Shown piece after piece: positions 5,330 to 13,396 of a stretch of DNA of 14,280 nt; position 1 is the first letter of the stretch, and each line of letters begins with the position of its first letter. Below the pieces are notes generated by a model. The model saw only the letters and a list, made by a program, of their open reading frames with translations. It was not told the DNA's origin and ran no database searches. The stretch comes from JAFGPJ01 sp964439135 (lineage in GTDB: Bacteria; Planctomycetota; Phycisphaerae; Sedimentisphaerales; Anaerobacaceae): NCBI GenBank assembly GCA_964439135.1, contig CAYTNN010000117.1, positions 1 through 14,280 of the forward strand, given 5' to 3'. Both the position numbers and the translations under genes were made by a program.

Positions 5330-6907
5330 TTACCAGAAGATGATATAGATGGCAACATAGGCTCCGGCAACGAGAGACCACCAGAGGAGAAGGTTCTTGT
5401 ACCATGGCTTTGAACCGACTTTCTCGGCGCTCGGCAAAAAGATCATGTGCCGCTTCCATATCCATTGACTTACCCTGGCCGGCTCAGGGGCGGCTCGCAT
5501 GTAACTGGTTGCAACATGGAATGCGACAACGGGAACCAGGAGGATACCCGCCAGGACGAATGAGTTGACGTCGACATGCAGCATTTTCAGTATGGCCGGC
5601 AACAAGGTCATCGGGATGCATAACAGCAGAGTAGCAGTAGCAGAGAAGTTATTCGAACGAGGCCACAATAAAGCCGAGACAAATACCACAACGATGGGGA
5701 CCGCCATAAAGAACCAGCATTCCTGGAAATATCCAAACAGCGTATCCCATCGGCCGACGATGGGAGTCCACAAGACGCCTATGGCCAGGACCGCCGCAGC
5801 AGTATAACGGCCGATGCGAATCATTTCCCGCTCGGTAGCGGACGGTTTCCATAATCGTTGGTAGAAGTCGATAGTCAGAACGGTCGCACACGAGTTGACC
5901 AGCGAATCGATGGTGGACATGATCGCGCCGATCAGAGCGGCAAAGACGAGGCCTCGGATACCGAAGCCGAGTGGGCCGATCAGGTGACTGACGACCTGGG
6001 GATAAGCCTGATCGGGATTCTCCAAATTTGGGAAGAGCCGGTATGCGATCACGCCGGGGAAGCAGACAGCCAGGGTCAGAAAGATTCCGAGAAAGCCGGC
6101 GAAGATGACGCCGGCGCGAGCATCCCATTCGCTCTTGGCGCCGAGGACCCGCTGATTGATGTACTGGTTTGTGGCATAGTACCAAAGATGCGTCGAAACG
6201 GTCAGTACGAGTATGCCGGTCCAGGGCAGTTCGGGGTGGTCGGCCGAGAGGATAAGATGTGCACGGTCGCCGGTACCGCGCATCGCTTCCCAGCCTCCGA
6301 CTTCGTGCAGGCCGAGAAAGAATACGAGCAGGCCGCCGCCCAGGAGCAGGATGGCCTGAAACAGATCCGTCCAGACAACAGAGGCCAGGCCGCCTGCGAT
6401 AGTGTATGCGCCGGCGACAACTGCCAGCGCAAAGATAGCGAGCCAGAGGTTGACGCCAAAAATGGTGTGCAGGGCCAGGCCGCCTGCGAACAGGACGCCG
6501 GCCAGGTTGATGAAGATGTAGGACAGGATGGTGATGATGCCGAACGTGAATCGGCTGGACGGTCCGAAGCGGTGCTCCAGCCATTCGGGCATCGTACTGA
6601 TATGTTTTCGAAGGTAGAATGGCACGAAAAATACGATCATGACGGTCATAGCCGGGAAGACGCTCCACTCCCAGTTCGCTACGGAGATGCCGTAACGGTA
6701 AGCAAATCCAACTTCGCCAATGAACTGCTCTGTAGAGACGCTCGAAGCGATCAGCGACGTGCCGATGGCGTACCAAGGCAATCTGTTGCCGGCTAGGAAG
6801 TAGCCTCTGGCGGATTTTTTCTCCCGGCGGGCGACCCAGAATCCGATTAGAACGACAAGGCCGACGTACAGGATAAACACCGCGTAGTCAAGGTAGCTCA
6901 GTTCCAC
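5330..6907 (-). CDS. Sodium/solute symporter (SSS family, SGLT-like sugar transporter)
   Basis: A 525-residue inner-membrane protein with about 14 hydrophobic helices, the normal size for the SSS/SLC5 family of Na+-coupled sugar and organic-solute importers. Landmarks: GYFLAGNRLPWYAIGTSLIA (35-54) leading into SSVSTEQFIGE; NQYINQRVLGAKS (247-259), typical of the SGLT-like branch; and STIDSLVNSCATVLTIDFY (331-349), the helix that contributes the conserved sodium-site serines. The last helix ends at the C-terminus (VAGAYVAIYIIFW). The start codon is GTG at 6905-6907 with AAGGGAG five bases upstream. It is the last gene of the GH3-DegT-symporter operon, 27 bases after the aminotransferase, and likely imports the sugar released by the GH3 enzyme. 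Exact substrate unknown. Confidence 0.9.
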   Translation of the reverse strand: MELSYLDYAVFILYVGLVVLIGFWVARREKKSARGYFLAGNRLPWYAIGTSLIASSVSTEQFIGEVGFAYRYGISVANWEWSVFPAMTVMIVFFVPFYLRKHISTMPEWLEHRFGPSSRFTFGIITILSYIFINLAGVLFAGGLALHTIFGVNLWLAIFALAVVAGAYTIAGGLASVVWTDLFQAILLLGGGLLVFFLGLHEVGGWEAMRGTGDRAHLILSADHPELPWTGILVLTVSTHLWYYATNQYINQRVLGAKSEWDARAGVIFAGFLGIFLTLAVCFPGVIAYRLFPNLENPDQAYPQVVSHLIGPLGFGIRGLVFAALIGAIMSTIDSLVNSCATVLTIDFYQRLWKPSATEREMIRIGRYTAAAVLAIGVLWTPIVGRWDTLFGYFQECWFFMAVPIVVVFVSALLWPRSNNFSATATLLLCIPMTLLPAILKMLHVDVNSFVLAGILLVPVVAFHVATSYMRAAPEPARVSQWIWKRHMIFLPSAEKVGSKPWYKNLLLWWSLVAGAYVAIYIIFW

Positions 6908-6934
6908 AACGACTCCCTTCTACAGATAAAAACG

Positions 6935-8167
6935 TTAGCTTGTCACGTTAGCGACGACGGCGTTTCTGATGGTTTGCGTCATTTCCTGTTCCTGCTCGGC
7001 TGTAAGCCGCGATGGGATGGTGATTATGACCGAACGCTCGAAGAGGTCATCGCTCGTTGGGCACGTCCCCTTGCTATATTCAAAGACGCTGTCTGCGTTC
7101 TGTTGTAGCGACCACGGATTGCCTGCCGGCGAGAGAGGGATCTTCTCTACCAGTGAACGAATATTGTGATAGATATGTAAGCCGTAGTCCGACAGGTGGA
7201 AAACATTTTCAATGCCGCTATTCGTAAGATGCTGCGTAATACCGACGGCGTAAGATTCTTTATCGAATGTGAGTATGAGAAACGGCCCCGTATCACCATC
7301 GGGATCATTGAGTCTGCGAAATGAAACGCCTTCCATCTGCCCGAGCATGTCTTTTATCCGCTGCTTGGAGGCCTTCATGTGTGCGACGACCTGAGGCAGC
7401 TTGCGGAGTTGAACGTTGGCGACGGCGCCGGCCAGCTCTCCCATCCGTCGGCCCTGTCCCCAGAAGCAGACCTCGCCGGTTTCGTCGGGCAGGCCTTTTT
7501 TCCAGGGAACGCCGAGGTCGTGAGCAGCTATGAGACGTGTATAAAGTTTCTCATCGTCGGTGACGAGGAGACCGCCTTCACCGGCCGTGACATTCTTATT
7601 GATTTGGAAGCTGTAGATCCCCACCTTCCCGAATGTACCGACATTTTGACCCTTGAACGAACCGCCGTTGCATTGCGCGCAATCCTCAAGCACGGGGATT
7701 TTGTGTTTGTCGGCGACTCGCATTATCGCGTCCATGTCACAGGGCGTACCCGCCATATGTACCACCGCGATGAGCTTCGTGCGCCCGGTGATCTTCTTCT
7801 CCAGATCATCCGGGTCCATGCTGAAGCTGTCGTCGACCTCGCAGAGGACAGGGATAGCGTTGTTTTGAATCACCGCCGTTACGGTGGCCACCCATAAAAA
7901 GGCGGGAACAATAACCTCAGTGCCCGGACCGATCCCCAGGGCGGACATGGCCGTGCACAAGGCGCCGGTACCGCTGTTGACAGCCAGGGCGTGGCCAACA
8001 TCGTAAAAGGTCCGTGCATATTCCTCCAATTGATCTACATGAGTGGGGGATTGGGGACCATAGTATCTGAACAAGGCGCCTTTACGCACCACATCGACAA
8101 CCGCATCTTCCTCCTGCCGGCTCAACCAGTTTATTCCCGGAAATCCGCTTGGCCAATCACTTTCCAT
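6935..8167 (-). CDS. DegT/DnrJ/EryC1/StrS-family PLP aminotransferase
   Basis: A 410-residue fold-type I PLP enzyme of the sugar-aminotransferase family. Numbering from the chosen start: LAVNSGTGAL at 61-70 (phosphate-binding loop), VIVPAFLW near 85-92, the EDCAQ motif with Asp162 facing the pyridine nitrogen, and SFQINKNVTAGEGG at 186-199 with Lys191 as the Schiff-base lysine. All catalytic elements are present. An upstream ATG at 8179 lacks a ribosome binding site, whereas the ATG at 8165-8167 has GGAG six bases before it and gives a normal N-terminus (MESDWPSGFPGINWLS). Family members usually aminate keto-sugars. Between a glycosidase and a sodium symporter it may act in amino-sugar or cyclitol turnover instead of biosynthesis; that is inference. 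No partner dehydrogenase is nearby. Confidence 0.85.
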   Translation of the reverse strand: MESDWPSGFPGINWLSRQEEDAVVDVVRKGALFRYYGPQSPTHVDQLEEYARTFYDVGHALAVNSGTGALCTAMSALGIGPGTEVIVPAFLWVATVTAVIQNNAIPVLCEVDDSFSMDPDDLEKKITGRTKLIAVVHMAGTPCDMDAIMRVADKHKIPVLEDCAQCNGGSFKGQNVGTFGKVGIYSFQINKNVTAGEGGLLVTDDEKLYTRLIAAHDLGVPWKKGLPDETGEVCFWGQGRRMGELAGAVANVQLRKLPQVVAHMKASKQRIKDMLGQMEGVSFRRLNDPDGDTGPFLILTFDKESYAVGITQHLTNSGIENVFHLSDYGLHIYHNIRSLVEKIPLSPAGNPWSLQQNADSVFEYSKGTCPTSDDLFERSVIITIPSRLTAEQEQEMTQTIRNAVVANVTS

Positions 8168-8239
8168 AAGAAGCTCCATTACTGACAGGGTTAACTCTTT
8201 TATAAAAGACGTTCATTCATCCACTCCGATATATCGGGA

Positions 8240-10636
8240 TTAGTTTGTAATATTGAAAGTGCCCTGCAACACAATTTCATCGCTGCTGTGACCAATCATT
8301 ACTTTGAATTCTCCAGGCTCTACTATTTTCTTGAGATGACGATTAACCAGAGACAAATGCCTGGGACCCAATTCAAACTGAACCTTGTTTGACTCGGCCG
8401 GTTTCAACCAGACCTTCGTGAAACCCTTCAATTCTTTGACGGGCGTGGAAACGGAACTGATAGGATCGTTGATATAAAGCTGTACGACATCTGCACCGGC
8501 ACGGTTTCCGGAATTCGTTATCGTGACACTAATGTAAATCTTGCCACCCGGGCCGGTTTCGCTGGGAGTGATTTTAAGGTCGCTGTATTTAAAGGTAGTG
8601 TAACTGAGTCCATGACCAAAAGCATATAATGGTTTCGGGTCCATATCGACGTAAGGTTTTCCCCACGCGGTTTCAAGCCAGTATTTTTTGGATGGAGGAT
8701 AATTATAATAGACCGGCAGTTGTCCTACGTGCCTTGGAATTGTAATGGGAAGGTGTCCGCTCGGATTGTAGTCTCCGAACAGAACATCGGCCACTGCGGC
8801 GCCTCCCTTCTCGCCCGGACACCATGCCTCGACAATCGCCGGCACATGCTCGGCAATCCAGCGTGTCGCCAGAGGCCGTCCATTGACGAGAACAACAACT
8901 GTTGGTGTTCCGGTGCCGTATACCGCTTTAACCAATTCCTGCTGCATTCCGGTCAATTCCAACGTGGCTGCGTCATATCCTTCGCCGACGGTTCCCTTTT
9001 TGCCCGGTGTGCGCCATTCATTCTCGCCCACAACAACTATTGCCACGTCGGATCGGCCGGCTGCCTCGATTGCTTGCTTGATCTCGTTCAAGTCATCACC
9101 GACAACATTACAGCCCTGAACATAACGAACTTCTGCGTCCCGGCTGACTTTTGATTTTATGCCGTCGAGGATGGTGACAATGTCCTGCGTGACGTTTATC
9201 GAGGTATAGTCACCGAGCTGATTTTTTTCGTTATCGGCGTTGGGACCGATTACCGCAATCGATTTAATGCCTTTGCTCAAAGGCAACAATTGGTTCTCAT
9301 TCTTCAATAATACAATAGCTTCCCTTGCGGCTTGATACGCTACGTCCTGATGCTCCTTTGTGTGAACAGTTTTTTCCGCCCGCTGCACATCGACGAATGG
9401 TTTTTCAAACAAACCCAACCTGAATTTCTGCCTGAGAATTCGCCGCACTGCCCGATCAACGAGGTCTTCAGAAACCAGCCCTTCCCGAACGCTTTGCGAA
9501 AGCGGTTTCAAATAAGCGTCTTCGTAAGAAATTCCTACATCGACGCCGGCATTCAGAGCCAGAATCCCCGCCTCCTTTTGATTCTCAGCCAATCCTTCAT
9601 ACACCAGCGTGCTCAAGCCACCGCCTTCGCACAGGACCAGACCTTCGAACCCGAATTCGTGCCGGAGAATGTCCGTCAGAATATGTGAAGAACCATGTGT
9701 TGCTACGCCGTCGATAGCCGGATAGGTTGCCATGACTCCCAATGCCCCGCCTTCTTTGATTGCCGCCTCCCAGGATGGCAGAAAGACGCTGCGCAAAGTC
9801 CGTTCTGAGATTTCCATTGCTCCTCGTTCGAGTCCGCCAAAAGGCTGGCTTTGCCCTGGGTAATGGCAGAATCCGGCGACACATTTATCCGGGGCAGAAA
9901 GGTTATCTCCCTGTATTGCTTTGACAATTGTCCCGGCGATACATGAAACCAGGTAGGGATCTTCACTATAAGCCTCCTGATTCCTGCCCAGGCGGGGGTC
10001 GCGTATCGGTTCGATAACCAGCGTAAAGAGCTGGTGAATCCCAACAGATCGGCCTTCCCTTGCTGCTATCGTATATATTTTCTCCACCAGCTCGGGATTC
10101 CACATGCTTCCAATTGCCAAACCTTCGGGAAAGATCGTCGCATCGGCACACATCAATCCATGTGTCCCTTCCTCCGTCTGCAGAAGGGGAATTTTCAGCC
10201 GGGTCTTTTGGGTCGCAATTTCCTGCAGGGCATTGAAAACGTCCGCCTGCTGTTTGGTTCCCTGGTCAAGAACGCTGTTGGCCAGCGTAAAGAAGCCTCC
10301 GCCGGGCCCGAGGTCATCACGAACCGTTCCCTCCGCGAATTTCTTCGCAAACTCAATCCCTTGTTCGTGGGTCCTGCCAAAAACTCCCAGATAGCAGCAG
10401 GGCATGTTCATTTGCCCGATCTTTTCCTCAAGCGTCATTCGTCGCAGCAGGTCATCAATACGTAGCTGGATAGATTTCGATGAATCCAGGTAGATCGGCT
10501 GCTGTGCGTGCGAGAAAACTGCTGAGCACAAGATCAAAACGAGAATGAACGTCCTTTTTGAGACCAATAGATTCACGTGCTTCTCTTGACTAACCTTAGA
10601 TTGTGCAGTCAACTGACATTTATCAATTGAGTTCAT
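8240..10636 (-). CDS. Exported GH3 glycosidase with atypical catalytic residues
   Basis: A 798-residue three-part GH3 protein (numbered from the ATG at 10634-10636). A hydrophobic signal segment (TFILVLILCSAVFSHA, about 29-44) follows an unusually long 28-residue n-region. The barrel domain has RRMTLEEKIGQM, DPRLGRNQEAYSEDPYL (213-229) and ISERTLRSVFLPSWEAAI. The alpha/beta domain carries VVVGENEW and DYNPSGHLPITIP, and a fibronectin-III-like domain ends the protein (GADVVQLYINDP). At the nucleophile block, FGFEGLVLCEGGG, Glu337 stands where GH3 usually has Asp (Ser-Asp-Trp). At the Lys-His block, AGFCHYPGQSQP, Cys257 replaces Lys. The ATG at 10642 is only two bases from the AGGAG, so the ATG at 10636 (eight bases) is preferred. 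Probably periplasmic beta-glycosidase activity; first gene of the operon. Confidence 0.85.
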   Translation of the reverse strand: MNSIDKCQLTAQSKVSQEKHVNLLVSKRTFILVLILCSAVFSHAQQPIYLDSSKSIQLRIDDLLRRMTLEEKIGQMNMPCCYLGVFGRTHEQGIEFAKKFAEGTVRDDLGPGGGFFTLANSVLDQGTKQQADVFNALQEIATQKTRLKIPLLQTEEGTHGLMCADATIFPEGLAIGSMWNPELVEKIYTIAAREGRSVGIHQLFTLVIEPIRDPRLGRNQEAYSEDPYLVSCIAGTIVKAIQGDNLSAPDKCVAGFCHYPGQSQPFGGLERGAMEISERTLRSVFLPSWEAAIKEGGALGVMATYPAIDGVATHGSSHILTDILRHEFGFEGLVLCEGGGLSTLVYEGLAENQKEAGILALNAGVDVGISYEDAYLKPLSQSVREGLVSEDLVDRAVRRILRQKFRLGLFEKPFVDVQRAEKTVHTKEHQDVAYQAAREAIVLLKNENQLLPLSKGIKSIAVIGPNADNEKNQLGDYTSINVTQDIVTILDGIKSKVSRDAEVRYVQGCNVVGDDLNEIKQAIEAAGRSDVAIVVVGENEWRTPGKKGTVGEGYDAATLELTGMQQELVKAVYGTGTPTVVVLVNGRPLATRWIAEHVPAIVEAWCPGEKGGAAVADVLFGDYNPSGHLPITIPRHVGQLPVYYNYPPSKKYWLETAWGKPYVDMDPKPLYAFGHGLSYTTFKYSDLKITPSETGPGGKIYISVTITNSGNRAGADVVQLYINDPISSVSTPVKELKGFTKVWLKPAESNKVQFELGPRHLSLVNRHLKKIVEPGEFKVMIGHSSDEIVLQGTFNITN

Positions 10637-10889
10637 GTCCATTACTCCTGTGTTTTAGATACATTGCGAAGTTATGTTATTTTATCAGCCATTAAAAACC
10701 TTGCTATCAACTTGGCCATTTTTTCCATTATAAATACTGAATCCAATTGAGGCCACAATTTTCCGGATAGGATATGAATCTCGGAGTGCCGCAAGATAGC
10801 ATAACATTGTCATTCGCCTTCACAATAATCAATTGCATGGCCCTCAATGAAAGCTGGAATAAGTAAGGTGCCCCCGATTTGACGTCAAT

Positions 10890-10924
10890 CCAAAAATATT
10901 TAGCCCGCCGATTCACTCGGCAGG
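10890..10924 (-). terminator. Possible terminator downstream of the RiPP locus
   Basis: On the minus strand CCTGCCGA and TCGGCGGG (10917-10924 and 10904-10911) form an 8-bp stem with one G-U pair around a GTGAA loop, followed by CTAAATATTTTTGG. It is about 340 bases past the GNAT stop, which is far for the operon end, and the U tract is interrupted, so this is tentative. Confidence 0.35.
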
Positions 10925-10972
10925 TTTTCTTTCAAATCAATACGTTAGAGCATTTTATCCCGCAGCGCGTAG

Positions 10973-10990
10973 GGTGCGTTGAAACGCACC
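10973..10990. repeat. Small perfect hairpin, recurring intergenic type
   Basis: GGTGCGT (10973-10979) pairs with ACGCACC (10984-10990) around a TGAA loop. A 'GTAGGGTGCGTT ... AACGCACC' palindrome is a familiar intergenic repeat in unrelated bacteria. There is no U tract on either strand, so I call it a repeat and not a terminator. Confidence 0.55.
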
Positions 10991-11020
10991 ATTTGAATTA
11001 TATAAACTCGTTCTCCCCTA

Positions 11021-11057
11021 TGTCATTGCGAAGCAGCGCAGCGACTGCGGCAATCTC
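11021..11057. repeat. REP-like imperfect palindrome
   Basis: The segment starts TGTCATTGCGAAGC and ends GCGGCAATCTC; ATTGC...GCAAT closes an imperfect, G+C-rich stem in otherwise A+T-rich DNA. Its wording resembles the TTGC-rich extragenic palindromes that occur in many copies in several bacterial phyla. Only one copy is in this window, so multiplicity cannot be shown here. Confidence 0.5.
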
Positions 11058-11070
11058 AATCCTTCACGCG

Positions 11071-11096
11071 ATACGATATACGCAATACGATATACG
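11071..11096. repeat. Short direct repeat ATACGATATACG x2
   Basis: Two identical 12-base units (11071-11082 and 11085-11096) are separated by two bases, giving a 14-base period. Each unit is itself nearly palindromic. No function is evident. Confidence 0.7.
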
Positions 11097-11262
11097 AATT
11101 AATTAGCAAGCACAACTCATCGAAAAATGTGCCCCCTATGGGGCAGGCGGACACCTTTAGTTATCCCTGGGTAAATGAGGATTTTTTATTCACAACGAAG
11201 GACACTGAGAATCACAAAATAATAATAAATAGCAAATAGTAAATAAATTACACTTGGAAAAG

Positions 11263-12000
11263 TTAATCTACTCTGTAAGAAAATACAGATTCTTCGATTT
11301 CCGGTTGATAACCAATACTCAAGGCAAGGCGGATTGACAATATATTATTCTTGTTTACCCAATAAATCGGCAAGACGTCGTTATCGATACACCATTTAGT
11401 TGCTGATGCCAACACCATTTTCCCAAAACCTTTATTTTGGAATTTTGACTGTGTGCCTACCGTTAGGTTTCCCCCTCCACAAACTATATCTGATATTGAA
11501 GACAAAGAGGCGATTGTATTATTTGCAAATAATCCAAAGACACGACCTTCTTCAATAAGGCGGCTGTAATAACTCCAAACCGTTTCCACTTTCTTTAGCT
11601 TTGTGTTTGTTTTAAAGCTGTCCAGTAGGATATTGCGATCACTTGCCGTTAAAACTCTAGCATTGCATTCTTGTTGGGGTGTTATTTTCCCAGCGTAACT
11701 CATGCGGATAAATTTTTGAATGGAGAGTGGAGTTCTGATGTTTGCTAAAATGTCTTGGATTGGGGTAACAAGCCAAGAAAATCCAGGTTTATTTATACAT
11801 TTATCTGCCAGAAAAGCCTGAAGGGATTCTGAATAAATCGGTGAGCACGAAATTGCTAATTGGTTTTTCCAAAAAACCGCAATAATAGGGCTTATTAAAG
11901 TATTATATAGAAGTAGATCTCGATTGCAACACGGTACAACAGGACGTCTGGGCCAATCTAAACCTAAGAATTCTTCATAAAAACTTTCAAACTCTTTCAA
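11263..12000 (-). CDS. GNAT-family N-acetyltransferase in the RiPP locus
   Basis: A 245-residue protein. The C-terminal half (about 112-245) is a GCN5-related acetyltransferase: GRVFGLFANNTIASLSSISD (strands 2-4), the acetyl-CoA pyrophosphate-loop motif Q-x2-G-x-G as QNKGFG at 188-193, and the terminal NNILSIRLALSIGY (218-231). The first 110 residues form a separate domain that I do not recognise, with CC at 24-25 and several Trp and Pro. The start is TTG (11998-12000) with GGAG six bases upstream; no suitable ATG lies near. It begins 22 bases after the maturase stop, so the two are probably co-transcribed. It may acylate the modified peptide or protect the host. The adjacent precursor has no lysine, so a lysine side chain there cannot be the target. 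Confidence 0.75.
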   Translation of the reverse strand: MKEFESFYEEFLGLDWPRRPVVPCCNRDLLLYNTLISPIIAVFWKNQLAISCSPIYSESLQAFLADKCINKPGFSWLVTPIQDILANIRTPLSIQKFIRMSYAGKITPQQECNARVLTASDRNILLDSFKTNTKLKKVETVWSYYSRLIEEGRVFGLFANNTIASLSSISDIVCGGGNLTVGTQSKFQNKGFGKMVLASATKWCIDNDVLPIYWVNKNNILSIRLALSIGYQPEIEESVFSYRVD

Positions 12001-12022
12001 GGCCTACTCCATGACAAAAAAA

Positions 12023-13396
12023 TTAATTCTGCGAGTATAGTAAGGCTAAGCCACGAATACGTATAAGTCTAGGTATTAGCTCCTTGAAAGCATGGCAGTA
12101 TGGCGAAGAAACTAAAGTAGTTCCAAAGGTTTTTTGTGCTAACATTGGACATCCCCCAGCGCATATTGTTGCCCAAATGCAAGTATTACATTGCCAGTTA
12201 CTATTTGATTCTCTCTCTCTTAAACCATGTAGTGAATGGCGAGTTCTTATGCAATCGATAATACCGTCTTTCTCAACATGTCCAAGAGGCTCATTAAATG
12301 CCATTTGACAACTACATATAGAACCATCGTGGTAAATGGCAGCGTAACTTGTACCCACTCCGCAGATGCAATTGCTTGAACGATTCAGGTTGATACCGCA
12401 GAGGCCTACTTTAGAATTAAATTGTTTTACTCGTATGCTAATCTCGATATCATCGAAACACTTATTGAGTTCTGATGTAAAGAGCTGAGAAATATGTTTA
12501 GTTTCTTGTGATTTCAGGTTCCTATTATTAAAATCTCTCACAAAAGCATATCGAAAACAAAGATTGCGTTTAATTAGATAGCGTGTCAAATCTTTTAATC
12601 CAGACACATTTTCCGGAGTTATGGTAACTAAGACATGTGGGTTCCAGTTTGAATTAAGTAATGTGGTGATCCCTTTATCTATAGCTGCAAATGATCCGTA
12701 TTTATCAAAGTAAATCCTTTGACGGTCATTAATTGTCCCAATCCCATCAAGAGAGCATGCAACTGGAATGATATGACTCTTGAGGAAATCTGTAATTTTT
12801 TTGTCAATTAATGATCCATTGGAAATAATTTGGAATTTCGTGTGGATGTCAAATTTAGAACATAGTTCTCTTGTGAAATAAACCGTTTCCCGCAAAAGAT
12901 CCATAGCTAGAAGAGGTTCTCCACCAGAGAATTTGATAGTGAGATTTTCAAGGCCATGTTTCCGGCATTGCTCAACTGCATTGGAAATAGTAGTTTTCAT
13001 TACAGAAGAACTCATATGCCCATTGTCTTTTGCGATGTAACAATATGAACAATTGAAATTACATCTATTTGTGAGGTGTAGCCACAAACTAAGACTTTGT
13101 TTATGTGGTGATTGGGAGATATTACTTATCGCAGGTTTTCCAATTGACAAAAAGCCGTAATCAGCAAGTCGTGAGACTGTGGAGATGATTCTTTTTTTAC
13201 TTAGATTGCGAAGCAAGTGATGATCACAAACTTGAGATAACGTATGATTTAAGCAAATCTTAAAGACTTGTTGCGCAGCGCTATCCAGTAAGATCATCCG
13301 ATGGTCACCTACTGGATTATAAATTAGTAGGTGGTTTCCAAGGTTGTATTTGAAAAGTAAATCTGACTGATATATTTTATTCTGAGATACAGTCAT
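12023..13396 (-). CDS. Radical SAM/SPASM peptide maturase
   Basis: A 457-residue enzyme. Residues 1-85 (MTVSQNKIYQSDLLFKYNLG onward, with LIYNP and LLDSAAQQVFKIC) resemble the PqqD/RRE-like leader-binding domain found on peptide maturases. The radical SAM core has C112-x3-C116-x2-C119 (CNFNCSYC) for the SAM-binding 4Fe-4S cluster and SGGEP near 157-161. The C-terminal SPASM region supplies many cysteines: C333, C343, C345, C361, C363, C403, C406, C412, C416 and C434, including CNTCIWATICAGGCP, enough for two auxiliary clusters. The frame is open back to 13480, but that would overlap most of the precursor gene; the ATG at 13394-13396, at the end of that gene, gives a normal N-terminus. Its ribosome binding site (GGTGGG) is weak, consistent with translational coupling. 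It probably installs a carbon- or sulfur-centred crosslink in the peptide. Confidence 0.85.
   Translation of the reverse strand: MTVSQNKIYQSDLLFKYNLGNHLLIYNPVGDHRMILLDSAAQQVFKICLNHTLSQVCDHHLLRNLSKKRIISTVSRLADYGFLSIGKPAISNISQSPHKQSLSLWLHLTNRCNFNCSYCYIAKDNGHMSSSVMKTTISNAVEQCRKHGLENLTIKFSGGEPLLAMDLLRETVYFTRELCSKFDIHTKFQIISNGSLIDKKITDFLKSHIIPVACSLDGIGTINDRQRIYFDKYGSFAAIDKGITTLLNSNWNPHVLVTITPENVSGLKDLTRYLIKRNLCFRYAFVRDFNNRNLKSQETKHISQLFTSELNKCFDDIEISIRVKQFNSKVGLCGINLNRSSNCICGVGTSYAAIYHDGSICSCQMAFNEPLGHVEKDGIIDCIRTRHSLHGLRERESNSNWQCNTCIWATICAGGCPMLAQKTFGTTLVSSPYCHAFKELIPRLIRIRGLALLYSQN

Larger units (their letters stand above)
10637..11262. other. Intergenic region between RiPP locus and GH3 operon
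   Basis: This 626-base A+T-rich gap contains no gene I can defend. On the GH3 side, a minus-strand TATAAT (10727-10732) about 90 bases upstream of the GH3 start is a possible -10 element, but no convincing -35 accompanies it. The centre and the RiPP side hold a hairpin (10904-10924), a second hairpin (10973-10990), a REP-like palindrome (11021-11057) and a short direct repeat (11071-11096). Confidence 0.5.

Noticed and set aside
5649..6796. Long open frames on both strands overlapping the symporter (312 aa on plus, 375 aa on minus)
   Set aside because: They are shadow frames in G+C-rich coding DNA; the symporter frame has a full set of family motifs and membrane helices.
10728..10916. 62-residue minus-strand frame upstream of the GH3 gene
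   Set aside because: It starts at a GTG within a hairpin, has no ribosome binding site and no recognisable domain. A decayed fragment remains possible.
10970..11100. Repeats considered as a CRISPR array
   Set aside because: The repeats are 12 bases at a 14-base period with no spacers of constant length and no cas genes.
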